Below are positions 1 through 7,400 of a DNA stretch of 11,665 nucleotides, one piece after another. Under the pieces are notes generated by a model, which saw nothing but the letters and a program-made list of their open reading frames with translations, searched no databases and was not told the origin of the DNA. Position 1 is the stretch's first letter; each line of letters starts with the position of its first letter. This DNA comes from Desulfovibrio sp. (lineage in GTDB: Bacteria > Desulfobacterota > Desulfovibrionia > Desulfovibrionales > Desulfovibrionaceae): contig JAITEY010000257.1 in NCBI GenBank assembly GCA_031281815.1, positions 1-11,665 on the forward strand, given 5' to 3'. Made by a program: the position numbers and the translations under genes.

Positions 1-2
1 CT

Positions 3-998
3 GAAGCCGTGGACAGCATCCTGCGGCAGAGTTACCGCGATTTCGAACTGCTGCTCCTCTATTCTCCCTCGTCCGACGCTTCCCGCGCCGTGCTGGAAAG
101 CCGCGCCCGGCGCGACCCACGCGCCGTTGTCCTGGATGTCGCCGGTCCGAATTTGGCCGCCTGCCTGAATGAAGGACTGCGGGCCGCGAACGGGGAATTG
201 GTCGCCCGCATGGATGCCGACGATGTCGCCCTGCCGGAACGCTTCGCGCGGCAGGTCGCCGCCTTCGACGCCCGCCCGGCGCTCGGGGTGCTGGGCAGCG
301 CCGTGCGGTACATCAACGCCGAGGGCAGGCCGGGGCGCATACTCGCGCATCCGCGCGGCGCGGACATCGAACGGGCGTTCGCCTGGGGCTGTCCCTTCAC
401 GCATTCGGCCGTGATGATGCGTCGCGCTCCTCTGGAGCGTTGCGGCGGCTACAGGGAACTCTTCTCCTACGCCGAAGATTATGATTTATGGCTGCGTATC
501 GACGAAGTGACGGAACTTGATAATTTGCCGGAAATCCTGCTTTATTATCGTCTGCACGGGCGGAACAGCGTCATCTTGAAAGCCCTTGAAACCCGCCGTC
601 ATGCTTTCTTCGCCCAAGCCGCGCGCCTCGTGCGGCGCGCAAGCGGCAACGACCCTCTGGACGGGCCGGACTCCCTCCCCGAACCGGAAAGCCTGCCTCT
701 GTCCGAGGAAGAATTCGCGGGATTGCGCGGGCGCATCCTGGCCGGGGCGGCGCATCTTATCGGCGATGCGCGGGATGACCCCGAAAGCGCGGAATGGTGG
801 CCGTGGCCGGCAAAGATTGCGGACAAAGACCTGCGCAGGGAAACGGAATTTCTCTGCGCGGTCCGCGCCGCGCGTTTTTACGGCCGGAGCGCGCCCCTGC
901 GGTGCCTGAGCCATTGCCTGCGCGCCGTGATACGCAACCCGGCTCGCGCCGTACGCTGCGCAACCGCACTTATGCGCCCGCCGGCGACCGGCGCCTGA
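3..998 (+). CDS. Family 2 glycosyltransferase, 5' end outside window
   Basis: The reading frame is open to the left edge and begins in the middle of the usual GT2 N-terminal motif (E-A-V-D-S-I-L-R-Q-S-Y-R-D-F-E-L). The true start therefore lies upstream, probably about 15-25 codons away, and the GTG at 9 is not a start. The GT-A nucleotide-sugar fold is supported by the metal-binding D-A-D-D motif (about 210-222) and by the E-D-Y-D-L-W catalytic-base motif (about 475-492). Such enzymes transfer a sugar from an activated nucleotide donor to an acceptor, commonly in LPS, O-antigen or capsule synthesis at the cytoplasmic face. The 3' third (about 600-998) is a non-catalytic helical extension I do not recognise. 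Donor and acceptor cannot be read from sequence. The frame ends with TGA at 996-998 and no clear T-tailed terminator follows. Confidence 0.88.
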   Translation, partial: EAVDSILRQSYRDFELLLLYSPSSDASRAVLESRARRDPRAVVLDVAGPNLAACLNEGLRAANGELVARMDADDVALPERFARQVAAFDARPALGVLGSAVRYINAEGRPGRILAHPRGADIERAFAWGCPFTHSAVMMRRAPLERCGGYRELFSYAEDYDLWLRIDEVTELDNLPEILLYYRLHGRNSVILKALETRRHAFFAQAARLVRRASGNDPLDGPDSLPEPESLPLSEEEFAGLRGRILAGAAHLIGDARDDPESAEWWPWPAKIADKDLRRETEFLCAVRAARFYGRSAPLRCLSHCLRAVIRNPARAVRCATALMRPPATGA

Positions 999-1057
999 AC
1001 TTCGTGCGGCAGACCGTCGCTGGAACGTATGGAGATTTGAGGGTATTAACAATTGAA

Positions 1058-1086
1058 TTAACAATAGAATGATTTTGTGGTATGCT
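1058..1086 (+). promoter_or_regulatory. Putative sigma-70 extended -10 promoter for the c553 transcript
   Basis: The -35 element TTAACA (1058-1063), a 17-base spacer and the -10 element TATGCT (1081-1086) fit a housekeeping promoter. TG at 1078-1079 one base before the -10 adds an extended -10 motif. The region is clearly AT-richer than its surroundings. TTAACAAT occurs twice, at 1046-1053 and 1058-1065, twelve bases apart, so the second copy contains the -35; the pair could be a regulator site. Transcription would start near 1093, giving a leader of about 200 bases ahead of the cytochrome start at 1292. Confidence 0.5.
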
Positions 1087-1108
1087 TTCTCCAGGCCAAG
1101 GAAGGAGT

Positions 1109-1258
1109 ATGCCGGCATGTCCAAAATGTAGCGCATCCCATTACCGGCATAATGCAGGCATGGGCGAACGCGTTAGACGCGGAGTACGGCGCCGGGTTGA
1201 CGCGCCTTTGTATCTCAAGAAAATTTTGCCCGGTTGCGCCGGGCGGAAATCTCCCTGA
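1109..1258 (+). CDS. Possible 49-residue zinc-ribbon-like small ORF (uncertain)
   Basis: An ATG at 1109 opens 49 codons ending with TGA at 1256-1258. The product starts M-P-A-C-P-K-C-S and is rich in Arg and His (H-Y-R-H-N, then an Arg cluster). The C-P-x-C knuckle near the N-terminus followed by basic residues resembles the start of zinc-ribbon proteins, including the N-termini of several small transposases, but the second Cys pair is reduced to a single later Cys. The Shine-Dalgarno-like GGAG at 1104-1107 is only one base from this ATG. The same GGAG is spaced nine bases from another ATG at 1117 that would give only a four-residue peptide. It may be a real small protein, a decayed transposase start or chance. 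The frame overlaps both leader hairpins. Confidence 0.2.
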   Translation: MPACPKCSASHYRHNAGMGERVRRGVRRRVDAPLYLKKILPGCAGRKSP

Positions 1259-1270
1259 AGCGGGAGGTTT
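1228..1270 (+). promoter_or_regulatory. Two tandem hairpins in the leader ahead of cytochrome c553
   Basis: Hairpin 1 pairs GCCCGG (1228-1233) with CCGGGC (1239-1244) around a five-base loop. Hairpin 2 pairs AAATCTCCC (1247-1255) with GGGAGGTTT (1262-1270), nine pairs with one G-U, around a six-base loop. Hairpin 2 ends about nine bases before the AGGGGAT ribosome-binding site at 1279-1285. Neither is followed by a strong T-run (only TTT at the end of hairpin 2), so a transcript-stability or translation-control element is as likely as an attenuator. I recognise no known riboswitch class. Confidence 0.3.
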
Positions 1271-1291
1271 CAGACCATAGGGGATATTCTG

Positions 1292-1627
1292 ATGAAAAGC
1301 AGCATCGTTGTTGTCGCGGCATGTCTTCTTGTTGCCGCGGCGTGTCTTCCGGCAGTATCCGCGGCATGGGCGGCGAGCGACGGAAAGTCGCTGTATCTGG
1401 AACACTGTGCCGGCTGCCACGGCAAGGACGGCGCGAAAGCCGGCGGCGCAGCCGCCCCCCCGGCCGGGCAAAATTCCCAGGCCGTTTATGCGAAATTGCG
1501 CGGCTACGCGGATGGCAGCGAAGGCGGCAAACTGAAAAACATCATGCTCAACGTGACGCGAAAACTGGACGACGCGGGTATGCGCGCCGTAAGCGACTAT
1601 ATTGAGACTCTGCCTGCGGCGCGTTGA
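1292..1627 (+). CDS. Periplasmic class I cytochrome c, Desulfovibrio c553 type
   Basis: A 111-residue precursor. Residues 1-28 form a Sec signal peptide (positively charged start, long Ala/Val/Leu core, A-W-A-A before the probable cut), leaving a mature chain of about 83 residues, the normal size for cytochrome c553. Heme attaches at C39-A-G-C-H43, with His43 as proximal ligand. The distal ligand is probably Met85 in K-N-I-M-L-N. The G-Y-A-D-G-S-x-G-G stretch before it and the C-terminal S-D-Y-I-E-T-L helix match the Desulfovibrio c553 pattern. The family is a small soluble monoheme electron carrier in the periplasm, proposed as acceptor for formate dehydrogenase or donor to a terminal oxidase. 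The ATG at 1292 is preceded by AGGGGAT at suitable spacing. The gene stands alone, facing nth, and none of its electron-transfer partners is in the window. Confidence 0.92.
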   Translation: MKSSIVVVAACLLVAAACLPAVSAAWAASDGKSLYLEHCAGCHGKDGAKAGGAAAPPAGQNSQAVYAKLRGYADGSEGGKLKNIMLNVTRKLDDAGMRAVSDYIETLPAAR

Positions 1628-1658
1628 CAGCGTTCCACGTCGGCATGAGCGGACGCAA

Positions 1659-1677
1659 GGCCGCCTGAAAAGCGGCC
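1659..1677. terminator. Possible shared terminator hairpin between converging c553 and nth
   Basis: GGCCGC (1659-1664) pairs with GCGGCC (1672-1677) around a seven-base A-rich loop, 31 bases after the cytochrome stop and six bases beyond the nth stop. A stem between converging stops could serve both strands. The T-tract is poor (CGTTCT on the plus strand, CTTGCGT on the minus strand), so intrinsic termination would be weak. Confidence 0.4.
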
Positions 1678-1682
1678 CGTTC

Positions 1683-2348
1683 TCAGCGGCGCTGCTTCAG
1701 CCCCACGCCGTGTTTCGGACAGAAGGAAGCGGCCTCGCAGGACGGGCAGAGGGGGTTCCGGGCCTTGCAGACTTCGCGCCCGAAGCGCACCATGCGGTGG
1801 TTGACGTTGCCCCACTCCGCGCGCGGAAACAACCCCGTCAGCACCTTTTCCGCGCGCGCCGGGTCGCGCGAGTCGCAGAGGCCGAGGCGAAAGGCGATGC
1901 GCCCCACATGCGTGTCAACGGCAAGCCCCTCGTTGCGGCCGAAAGCGCCGAAAAGCACCACATTGGCCGTCTTGCGGCCCACGCCGGGTAACGTGAGCAG
2001 TTCGTCGAGCGAGGCCGGAACCTTCCCTCCGTAGACTTCCGCTATGCGTTGCGCCGCGCCGATAACGGCGGCGGCCTTGTTGCGGTACAGGCCTACCGCG
2101 CGGATAAGTTCCTCCACCTCTTCCTGCGTCGCCCGCGCCGCCGCCTCCGGGGTGGGCAGACGGGCGAACAGCGCGGGCGTGACGCTGTTGACCCGCTCGT
2201 CCGTACACTGCGCGGACAGAATAACCGCGACCAGCAGTTCCCAAGGATTGGAAGCCCTGAGCATCCCCCCGACCTCGGGCATGCGCGTCCGCAATACGTC
2301 GAGCATCGCCGCGGCGCGCCGCGCGGCCGCGCTGTTTTCCTTTTCCAT
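1683..2348 (-). CDS. nth: Endonuclease III, DNA glycosylase/AP lyase
   Basis: A 221-residue protein, normal length for Nth. It removes oxidised pyrimidines and cleaves the abasic site by beta-elimination in base excision repair. The helix-hairpin-helix L-P-G-V-G-R-K-T-A occupies residues 120-128, with Lys126 as the Schiff-base nucleophile. Asp145 in V-D-T-H-V is the catalytic acid. The C-terminal [4Fe-4S] cluster loop has the exact spacing C194-x6-C201-x2-C204-x5-C210. All key residues are present, so the enzyme should be active. The ATG at 2346-2348 has only a weak GAGG about ten bases upstream. The gene is divergent from cutA and converges on the cytochrome gene, so it is probably transcribed alone. 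Confidence 0.97.
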   Translation of the reverse strand: MEKENSAAARRAAAMLDVLRTRMPEVGGMLRASNPWELLVAVILSAQCTDERVNSVTPALFARLPTPEAAARATQEEVEELIRAVGLYRNKAAAVIGAAQRIAEVYGGKVPASLDELLTLPGVGRKTANVVLFGAFGRNEGLAVDTHVGRIAFRLGLCDSRDPARAEKVLTGLFPRAEWGNVNHRMVRFGREVCKARNPLCPSCEAASFCPKHGVGLKQRR

Positions 2349-2376
2349 AAGATACCGGCCTCAAAATCGATGACAA

Positions 2377-2405
2377 TCATTAGCCGTTTTGTCGCGCAAG
2401 CTCAA
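2377..2405 (-). promoter_or_regulatory. Weak candidate promoter for nth
   Basis: On the minus strand TTGAGC (2400-2405), a 17-base spacer and TAATGA (2377-2382) give a 4/6 plus 4/6 match to sigma-70 elements. The predicted start lies about 20 bases before the nth ATG. The spacing is ideal but the elements are weak, and I found no better candidate in the divergent gap. Confidence 0.25.
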
Positions 2406-2456
2406 TACAATCCTTGCTCTATTTGCCGGGCAACCGCGAAAAGGACATTTTGTGGT

Positions 2457-2485
2457 TTGTCAAGCGGCGCCGCTTGGTTTATAGT
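2457..2485 (+). promoter_or_regulatory. Sigma-70 promoter for the cutA-to-kdsB operon
   Basis: TTGTCA (2457-2462), exactly 17 bases, then TATAGT (2480-2485): 5/6 and 5/6 matches with ideal spacing. It is the best promoter in the window. Transcription should start near 2491-2492, giving a leader of about 60 bases before the cutA GTG. A 16-base palindrome overlaps the -35 and fills most of the spacer, which suggests repressor control. No other convincing promoter or terminator appears before 10667, so this may drive all five downstream genes. Confidence 0.6.
2461..2476. promoter_or_regulatory. Perfect 16-bp palindrome in promoter spacer, candidate operator
   Basis: CAAGCGGCGCCGCTTG is a perfect inverted repeat with no central gap. 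It overlaps the last two bases of the -35 and ends three bases before the -10. A dimeric repressor bound here would block RNA polymerase. The 17-base spacer argues against a MerR-type activator, which usually needs 19-20 bases. No regulator gene is in the window, so the binding protein is unknown. In GC-rich DNA a 16-base palindrome can arise by chance, but its exact placement is notable. Confidence 0.45.
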
Positions 2486-2550
2486 CGATGCGGCCGCGCA
2501 ACCCCGCACCGATGCCGCAACCCCTTCACCGGGGAAATAAGGACCTCGCC

Positions 2551-2868
2551 GTGAAAGCCCTGTTTGTGTACATAACCGTGCCGGATGAAACAAGCGCCGG
2601 CATCCTGGCCCGGACCTTGGTCGAGGAACGGCTCTGCGCGGGCGCGAACATCATTCCCGGTCTGAAGTCCGTCTATCACTGGCAAGGGAAGATAGAAGAA
2701 CAGGGCGAATGCGCCTGCATTCTGAAAACAACGGACGAGCGTTGGACGGCCCTGGAAAAACGCGCGCTCGAACTGCACCCCTATGAGACGCCGTGCATCG
2801 CGGCCCTGGCCGCTGAACACGTCCACCCGCCTTTCCTGCGCTGGATCGCCGAAGAAACAAGGAGCTGA
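2551..2868 (+). CDS. cutA: CutA1-family divalent cation tolerance protein
   Basis: A 105-residue protein from the GTG at 2551, the usual CutA length. The start is chosen because TAAGGA (2538-2543) sits at proper spacing and because the family begins right at the first beta-strand (K-A-L-F-V-Y-I-T-V-P). An in-frame ATG at 2488 would add 21 residues with no CutA similarity and would begin near or before the predicted transcript start. Family features are visible: A-G-A-N-I-I-P-G, S-V-Y-H-W-Q-G-K-I, the E-x-x-L-K-T strand, and H-P-Y-E-T-P, the most conserved motif. CutA forms a very stable PII-like trimer that binds copper and other metals; its exact physiological role is unsettled. Its stop overlaps the ribosome-binding region of the next gene, so the two are probably translationally coupled. 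Confidence 0.95.
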   Translation: MKALFVYITVPDETSAGILARTLVEERLCAGANIIPGLKSVYHWQGKIEEQGECACILKTTDERWTALEKRALELHPYETPCIAALAAEHVHPPFLRWIAEETRS

Positions 2869-2870
2869 GC

Positions 2871-3812
2871 TTGGCCGTCTATATCACGGGTTCCGTCGCC
2901 TATGACCGCATCATGAATTTTTCCGGCAAATTCGCGGACTCCATTCTCCCGGACCGCACCGACAACCTGAACGTTTCCTTTTATATTGACAGGATGGAGC
3001 AAAAACCGGGCGGCAACGCCGGGAACGTGGCGCACACCCTCAAACTGCTCGGAGAAAACTCCGTCATCATCGCCTGCGTGGGCGAAGATTTCGACCCTTA
3101 CAAGGAACTGCTGCAAAAACGCGGCCTGCCCCTGGACGGCATCCGCCGGATGGACAACGAGCGGACGGCCGCGGCGTACATCATCACCGACAGCGACGGC
3201 AACCAGATTACCGGCTTTCACGCCGCGGCCATGCTGTCGCAGAGCGACTACGCCTTCCCCGCCCTGAATCCCGAAGACGACCTGGGCATCATCTCGCCGA
3301 GCAACCCCGTGGACATGCGCGACCATGCCCGCCTGTACCGGACACGCGGCGTCCGCTACATCTACGACCCCGCCCAGCAGTTGCCGGTCATTCCCCCCAC
3401 CGACCTTCTGGAAGGCATTCGCGGAGCCTATCTGCTTGTCGGCAACGACTACGAAATCGGACTCATCACAAAGACCGTCGGACTCGGCAGAAAGGAACTG
3501 GCGGCAATGACCGCGCGCGGGCTGGTGACCACCCTGGGCGAACGCGGCTCCCTGGTGACGGAAAACGACGGGGAAGAAGCGGCCGTGCCCGCCGTCCCGG
3601 TTTCCGCCGTCGCGGACCCCACCGGCGCGGGGGACGCCTACCGCGCCGGATTGGTCAAAGGACTGCTGCTGAAACAGCCGCTGCTCGAATGCGCCCGGCT
3701 CGGCGCTACCTGCGCCGCCTACTGCTTGGAACACAACGGCACCCAGGAACACGATTTCAACTTGGATGATTTTTTCCGCAGGCATGCGGGCGCTTTCGGC
3801 GAAGGACTGTAG
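2871..3812 (+). CDS. PfkB/ribokinase-family carbohydrate or nucleoside kinase
   Basis: A 313-residue protein starting at TTG 2871. GGAG at 2861-2864, inside the end of cutA, sits six bases upstream, and the first residues (A-V-Y-I-T-G-S-V-A-Y-D) are the family's first strand, so the rare start is credible. Substrate-lid and binding features are the K-P-G-G-N-A-G-N stretch (46-52). The Mg-related N-D-Y-E is at 192-195 and the T-L-G-E-R-G-S loop at 221-227. The anion-hole/catalytic motif D-P-T-G-A-G-D is at 249-255, with Asp255 as base. It should phosphorylate a sugar or nucleoside hydroxyl with ATP in the cytosol. The opening G-S-V-A-Y-D-R-I-M and overall layout recall the adenosine/nucleoside-kinase-like branch more than phosphofructokinase, but the substrate cannot be fixed from sequence. 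It could also act on a sugar feeding LPS synthesis. Confidence 0.9.
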   Translation: MAVYITGSVAYDRIMNFSGKFADSILPDRTDNLNVSFYIDRMEQKPGGNAGNVAHTLKLLGENSVIIACVGEDFDPYKELLQKRGLPLDGIRRMDNERTAAAYIITDSDGNQITGFHAAAMLSQSDYAFPALNPEDDLGIISPSNPVDMRDHARLYRTRGVRYIYDPAQQLPVIPPTDLLEGIRGAYLLVGNDYEIGLITKTVGLGRKELAAMTARGLVTTLGERGSLVTENDGEEAAVPAVPVSAVADPTGAGDAYRAGLVKGLLLKQPLLECARLGATCAAYCLEHNGTQEHDFNLDDFFRRHAGAFGEGL

Positions 3813-3851
3813 ACAGGCTGAACCCTTTCACCCCGCCGTCGGGAGGCCGTT

Positions 3852-4484
3852 GTGCGATATTCCTCCAAAGAGCTGGAATTTCTGGGTAAACAGGTAGCCG
3901 AAGGACGTTACGTCGCCCGCTCCGTGTTTTGGCTCGCGTTGCTCACGGCCTTGCTTGCGGGCCTCGGCATCGGGTACCTGCTGTCGCCCTCCGGCAACGC
4001 CGACCGGGAAGTAACGGACAGGCGCCCGCTGAGTGAAAGCGGGGCCGCCGATATGGGGAAAAATAAAGAACTGCTGCAGCACATTTTCAAGCATGAAGAG
4101 GACGTGCGCAAAAACCCCGATGACGTTGAAGCATGGAAATCTCTGGGCAATCTGTATTTCGACGCGGGCGAGGCGGAAAAGTCGATCAAGGCTTATACCC
4201 GGGCGCTGGAACTGAAGCCCGGCGATGCCGACGTTCTGGTGGACTGCGGCGTTATGTACAGATCCCTGAAACAGTACGACACCGCCTTGGACTATTTCAA
4301 GAAGGCCCTTGCGGTCAATCCCCGGCATGAGCATGCCCTGTTCAACTCCGGCATAGTCCTGTATTTTGATTTGGGCAGACGCGAGGAGGCCCTTGCGGCC
4401 TGGCGCTCCCTGACGCGCATCAATCCCGAAGCCAAGGCGCCCAACGGCGACAAGCTTGTGGACATGATCGACAAACTCAAGTAG
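3852..4484 (+). CDS. Inner-membrane-anchored TPR-repeat protein
   Basis: A 210-residue protein from GTG 3852, preceded by GGGAGG (3841-3846) five bases away. A charged N-terminus (1-22) leads to one membrane helix (about 23-44, rich in Leu/Ala/Gly). After a polar linker come three tetratricopeptide repeats, about 92-125, 126-159 and 160-193, with the W-x-x-L-G-x-x-Y, A-x-x-x-Y-x-x-A-L and N-P pattern. By the positive-inside rule the TPR domain is probably periplasmic; this is inference. TPR domains bind peptides of partner proteins. The overall plan resembles NrfG/CcmI-like assembly factors, but there are no cytochrome-maturation genes beside it. Its stop is 14 bases from the start of the giant sensor gene, which makes that protein the first candidate partner. 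Confidence 0.85.
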   Translation: MRYSSKELEFLGKQVAEGRYVARSVFWLALLTALLAGLGIGYLLSPSGNADREVTDRRPLSESGAADMGKNKELLQHIFKHEEDVRKNPDDVEAWKSLGNLYFDAGEAEKSIKAYTRALELKPGDADVLVDCGVMYRSLKQYDTALDYFKKALAVNPRHEHALFNSGIVLYFDLGRREEALAAWRSLTRINPEAKAPNGDKLVDMIDKLK

Positions 4485-4498
4485 ACGTGAAGGCCGGC

Positions 4499-7400
4499 AT
4501 GAGCATACCCTCCGCAGCGTTTCAACAGAAATTCTTTTCCGGCAGCCCCCCGCTTCAGGAAGGGGACGCGCCGACCGGCTCCCGTCCCCCGGAGCCGAGT
4601 CATCAGGCGGGCGGAGCAGGCTGCGGAGCGCATCGGCATACTTCCGGACATCCGCGCTTGCGCGCCGCAGCCGTCGCGGTCGCCGCGCTCCTGTTCGCCT
4701 TTACGTCCGCAACGGCCTCGGCCGCGGATATTCTGGCCGCCGACAAGGTCAACGCGCCCGAAGCTCTGCTGCCCTATCTTTCCTGGCTCGCCGACCCGCA
4801 GGGGGAGATAACCATCCGTGATCTGGGCGCCGGAACCGTTCAGGAACGCTTCACCCCCCTGTACAAAGGCATTCCGCTCAAAAACAAAGGTCCGGTGTGG
4901 TTCCGGCTGCTCATCGTCAACAGCGGTCAAGGCGGCGTCGGCGCTGTACCCGCGCAGGGCGGCGCGCGGCTGAGCATGAACCTCGGGCAGCTTCCGCCCG
5001 GCGGAGCCCGGCTGTTTTATTCCGAGTCGCCGGGGCCCGTTTCCGCTCCGGGGGTATGGCACAGCGAAACGGTCAATTCGCACGAGGAAACGCTGTTGCC
5101 GGAAGCCGGTCTGGCGCCGCTCGCCGTTTTCATCCGCATGGAGGAAATGCCGAGCTTGTGGTTTTCGCCCGTGGTCGGGCCGCAGTCGGCGGCGCGCGCC
5201 GGCCTGCTGCCCCTCGACCTGCTGCTGCCTGGCATAACGGCCGCCGCCGCCGTGGCCTGCCTGTTGCGTCTGGCGGCCGACCGGGCGCTGTGGGCGCTGT
5301 GGGCCGCGCTGTACCTTATCTGCGTGTTGGGACAGAGCAGCCTGCCCTTGCCCTCCCCGGACAGGGGGCCGGCACCGGAAAACCTGCCCGCTCTTCTCGC
5401 CCCCGGTCTGGCATTGCTGATTCTGCCCCATGTGGGGCGCTGCATGTTCCGGACGGACAAGGCTTCCGTGCTGAAGGACGGCTCGCTGTACTTTTGTTCG
5501 CTGCTGGGCGCGGTGACGGCCATGCTGCCGCTTGTGCCCGGCTTCTCCTGGCTGACTCGGCTTTTCCCGCTCTGGCCTCTGCTGCTCGCGCCCGCCCTGC
5601 CTTTCTGCCTGTCGTCCATAGCCGCGAAGAAACCCGGCGCTCTGGCCTTCACCGGCGCGGTCGTCATGCCCGTCCTCGGCGCGCTGCTCTGCCTCGCGGC
5701 CCTGAAATATACCGACCTGCATCCCGCGGCCGCCCAGGGCGGGCTTTGGGGTCTGGCCGTCGGCGGTCTCGGGCTGGCCCTTGCCCGTGTTCCGCGCAAT
5801 TCTCCGGGACCCGGCAAAGGGGACGAGGACAAGGGCGAACTTGCCGTGCCGGACATGCCGGGAGGCCTGAGCGCGGCTTTTTCCGTGCTTTCCCCGCAGA
5901 GCCAGTATGAGGAACTGCCGCCCATGCCGATAACCCGCATCGGCGGCGCCGGTGATGCGGAACCGGATGAGACGGCCCGAACCGGAAACAGTCCGGAAGA
6001 CGGGCGAGGGAGCGGGGACGCGCCCGCCGCAGGCAAGGCCGGCGAGTCCCGCACAACAGGGGAGCGCCCGGAAACAGCGCGGAATGTTTCGTTTTTCCTC
6101 CCGTCCGGGGAGGACCGCTTTTACCCCGACCTTCCCTCGGAGGTCATGAACATTTTGGAGGGACCCGTGCCGACGGGCAACGTGCAGCCGGGTTCATACC
6201 CTTTCAACCTCCATACCCTTGTGCGTCAGGTCCATGACATCGTGTCGCCGCTGGCCGAAAGCAAGGGCCTGATATTTTCCTGGTACATGTCGCCCTCTCT
6301 GCCGGTATTGTTGGAAGGCGATTCCCCGCGCCTGCGCGGGGCGTTGATTCTGCTCCTGCAAAGCGCCGTGCAGGCGGCCGACGGCGGCGCCGTGCAGCTC
6401 GCCGTGCGCCGGAACCCCATGTCCTCGTTCGAGGGCGACCTGCTGTTCAGCATCAGCGACAACGGGTCGGCCCAGCGCACCGACGCGGGTTTTTTTCTGG
6501 CCTGGGAACTCGCCTCCCGTACCGGCGGCGCGTTCACCGTGGACTACTCGGCCGCGGGCGGAACGCGCACGGCGTTTACCGTGCGCTTCAAGCTGCTCGG
6601 CGGGGAAACGTCGGCCGACCCGGTCGCTTCGGCCCTCCCGTCATCAAGTGAGCCGGAAAGCGCCGCGCCCCCGCCGCGCATCGGCGGACCCCGTTCCCTT
6701 TGCTTACTGTCGGCGGAAATGACCGGCGGCGCGAGACGGCATATAGCGCGCTGCCTGGAAGGCGTGCCGCATAACGCCGTCAATGCCTTTGATGAAGAGC
6801 AGCTTTTGCGTCTGGCCGGGGAACATGAGCCCGACCTTGTGATTTTCGATGCGGATATGCCCGAAAACGTCATCGCCCGGTGCATCGCCGACCTGCGCGT
6901 CGACGAAGGCGCGAAGAGCCGCAAGCGCGCGGCGGTTCTGGTGTTGACCGGCCACGACCTGCAGGCTGCCCGGCTGCTGGAAGCCGGCGCGGGGTACGTC
7001 CTGGGCAAGCCGTTCACGCGCGAGGCGTTCCTCGATGCCCTCGCGGCCGCCGTTCCCTCCGCGGCCTCGCGGCTCCGGGGTCCGGGCGCGGCGCTTGCCG
7101 GCCGCTCCGGCATGTTCGCGACACCTGCGCCCGACCTTGCGTCCGCCGTTCCCGACACCGGCCCGGCAGGTTCGCCCGCATTCGCCGCCGCGGAAGATAC
7201 GGCGAGGGGAACCCCGGCCTCTCATCCCGACGTTGCCGCTCCGCACGCCGGTGCGGGTCGGGATGCGGCCGTCGAAGCCGATGCGGTAAACCGCAAGGGA
7301 ATTTTCGACGACATCGGCGCAACGAAGCTGCCCATACCTGCCCGTCTTATTCCCAGAGGCATGACGCCGGACGCGCAGCCGCTCGGCGAGTCGTCGCCGG

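Noticed and set aside
979..993. Six-pair GC hairpin at the end of the glycosyltransferase gene
   Set aside because: It lies before the stop codon and no T-tract follows; it is likely chance in GC-rich coding sequence, so I did not call a terminator.
1077..1280. 67-codon plus-strand frame in the c553 leader
   Set aside because: It would begin inside the predicted -10 region, has no ribosome-binding site, and its product resembles nothing I know.
1021..1291. Known riboswitch (for example c-di-GMP or cobalamin type) in the c553 leader
   Set aside because: I could not find the conserved core sequences of a class I recognise; only simple hairpins are supportable.
2488..2550. Upstream in-frame ATG of cutA adding 21 residues
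   Set aside because: It lies at or before the predicted transcript start, the added residues are not CutA-like, and GTG 2551 has a proper ribosome-binding site and gives the family length.
4292..5722. Long minus-strand open frame (476 codons) opposite the TPR and giant genes
   Set aside because: It is Arg/Gln/Gly-rich with no domain pattern, and the opposite strand has recognisable TPR and 7TMR-DISM features. Long antisense frames are expected in DNA this GC-rich.
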